Virus record (IMG/VR): IMGVR_UViG_3300031365_000014
Span: 1-24,211 of that record
Direction: 5' to 3' (one strand)
Origin: a virus
Length of the DNA stretch: 24,211 nucleotides
This document shows positions 23,584 to 24,211 of the stretch, one piece after another. The position numbers and the translations under genes are program-made. The stretch's first letter is position 1, and each line of letters starts with the position of its first letter. A model generated the notes under the pieces. It was not told the DNA's origin. It did not search any database and saw only the letters and a list, made by a program, of their open reading frames with translations.

Positions 23584-24211
23584 TTACTCTCTTTTGATTC
23601 TGCCTTCTTTTTGAGCATTCCAGATATCTTGTTCTGTTTGTTTACGTTCTTTTTCTTTGTTTCTGTACTTGCCTTTCTGAACATCAACGTAGAACTTATT
23701 GACTTGTGTTACTGTCCAGGTTTTTTTCTGCACAGGAGCACTAGATGCCCCTGCGCCTTTAGCCGGAGAAATATGAGGCTTTGGAGCCACAGGCTTCCCT
23801 GTTTTCGACGGAGAAACCCCCGGACTTGGACTTTTGGAAACCGCAAAGTCATTAAATATTTCAGTAACTACTGCTGCGTTCAGATCAGTTTGTGCTTTCT
23901 GTAAAATCTGCCGGTGAGTCATGCCAGTGTACGGAGCACTTTTGTCCAGCCAGTTGTTGAATTCAGGACTTTTGTTGATAGCATCCCAGTTAGGAATAGC
24001 ATCAACCCTATCCCAAAATCTATTCTCTGCCGTTCTTGCCTGGCCGTTCTGAACATCTGTCATGCTCTGCGTAAGAGGCTGTATCTGACTCTGAACTGCA
24101 CTGTTTATAATCTTTCCAAGAATTTCAGGGTCAACGGTTGCCCGTAATTCCTCAAGTTCTTCTTCGGAAAGACATTCCTGCGCAATCTTGCCAGTATCAA
24201 CTTTTGGCTGT
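23584..24211 (-). CDS. Putative scaffolding / capsid assembly protein, C-terminal part
   Basis: The frame is open from the right edge, upstream of the internal ATG at 24063, so the gene is cut rather than starting there; the visible part has 208 residues. Features: a Glu-rich stretch (CLSEEELEELRATVDPEILG), a middle segment ENRFWDRVDAIPNWDAINKS followed by EFNNWL, a Pro/Ser/Lys linker, and a basic C-terminal helical pair with WTVTQVNKFYVDVQKGKY and an ending AQKEGRIKRE. That ending fits the coat-binding end of proteins found immediately upstream of coat genes in podoviruses. Position just before the coat gene supports a scaffold role. No protease motif is seen. Confidence 0.75.
   Translation of the reverse strand, partial: QPKVDTGKIAQECLSEEELEELRATVDPEILGKIINSAVQSQIQPLTQSMTDVQNGQARTAENRFWDRVDAIPNWDAINKSPEFNNWLDKSAPYTGMTHRQILQKAQTDLNAAVVTEIFNDFAVSKSPSPGVSPSKTGKPVAPKPHISPAKGAGASSAPVQKKTWTVTQVNKFYVDVQKGKYRNKEKERKQTEQDIWNAQKEGRIKRE

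Noticed and set aside
1-24211. tRNA genes or an integrase/attachment site
   Set aside because: I found no cloverleaf-like sequence, no recombinase motifs and no flanking direct repeats that would support either.

Overview
The window is a late structural region of a tailed, podovirus-like bacteriophage (free phage, prophage or metagenomic contig). Every gene I can support reads on the minus strand, so transcription runs from the right edge to the left edge. Genes are tightly packed, often with TAATG or ATGA stop/start overlaps, and have plain Shine-Dalgarno sites. Base composition is moderately A+T-rich and uneven. Exported proteins, including a lipoprotein with a clear lipobox, suggest a bacterial host, probably Gram-negative; the host cannot be named. 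No terminase, portal, integrase or DNA replication gene is present. Terminase and portal would be expected beyond the right edge.

Right to left: (1) a scaffold-like protein open at the right edge; (2) the major capsid gene, split after codon 19 by a 746-nt mobile group I intron that carries a LAGLIDADG homing endonuclease; (3) a small head protein, a 140-aa unknown, a connector-like protein with an FCCH-type motif, a tail adaptor and a large nozzle-like tail protein; (4) a tail fibre, a small coiled-coil protein, a second short fibre and a small fibre-associated protein; (5) a GNAT-fold protein followed by an ejection-protein cluster (194, 101 and 468 aa) and a 3032-aa giant polyvalent protein; (6) four short genes at the left, three with cleavable Sec signal peptides and one lipoprotein.

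Working model (inference): scaffold and coat build the head; the 355-, 231- and 824-aa proteins form the connector and short tail; the fibres bind the host. The GNAT-to-giant cluster is arranged like the ejection cluster of P22-type phages and would enter the cell with the DNA. The giant carries hydrophobic segments, an HExxH zincin-like site, two JAB/JAMM-like sites, a GNAT domain and polyvalent-protein domains, some separated by repeated linkers. The leftmost genes look like envelope-directed proteins, two of them built from domains usually seen in virion proteins.

The strongest unusual points are the intron in the capsid gene, with a splice site that can be placed to the base; the multi-enzyme giant with repeat-bounded domain cassettes; and the cluster of signal-peptide-bearing virion-like domains.
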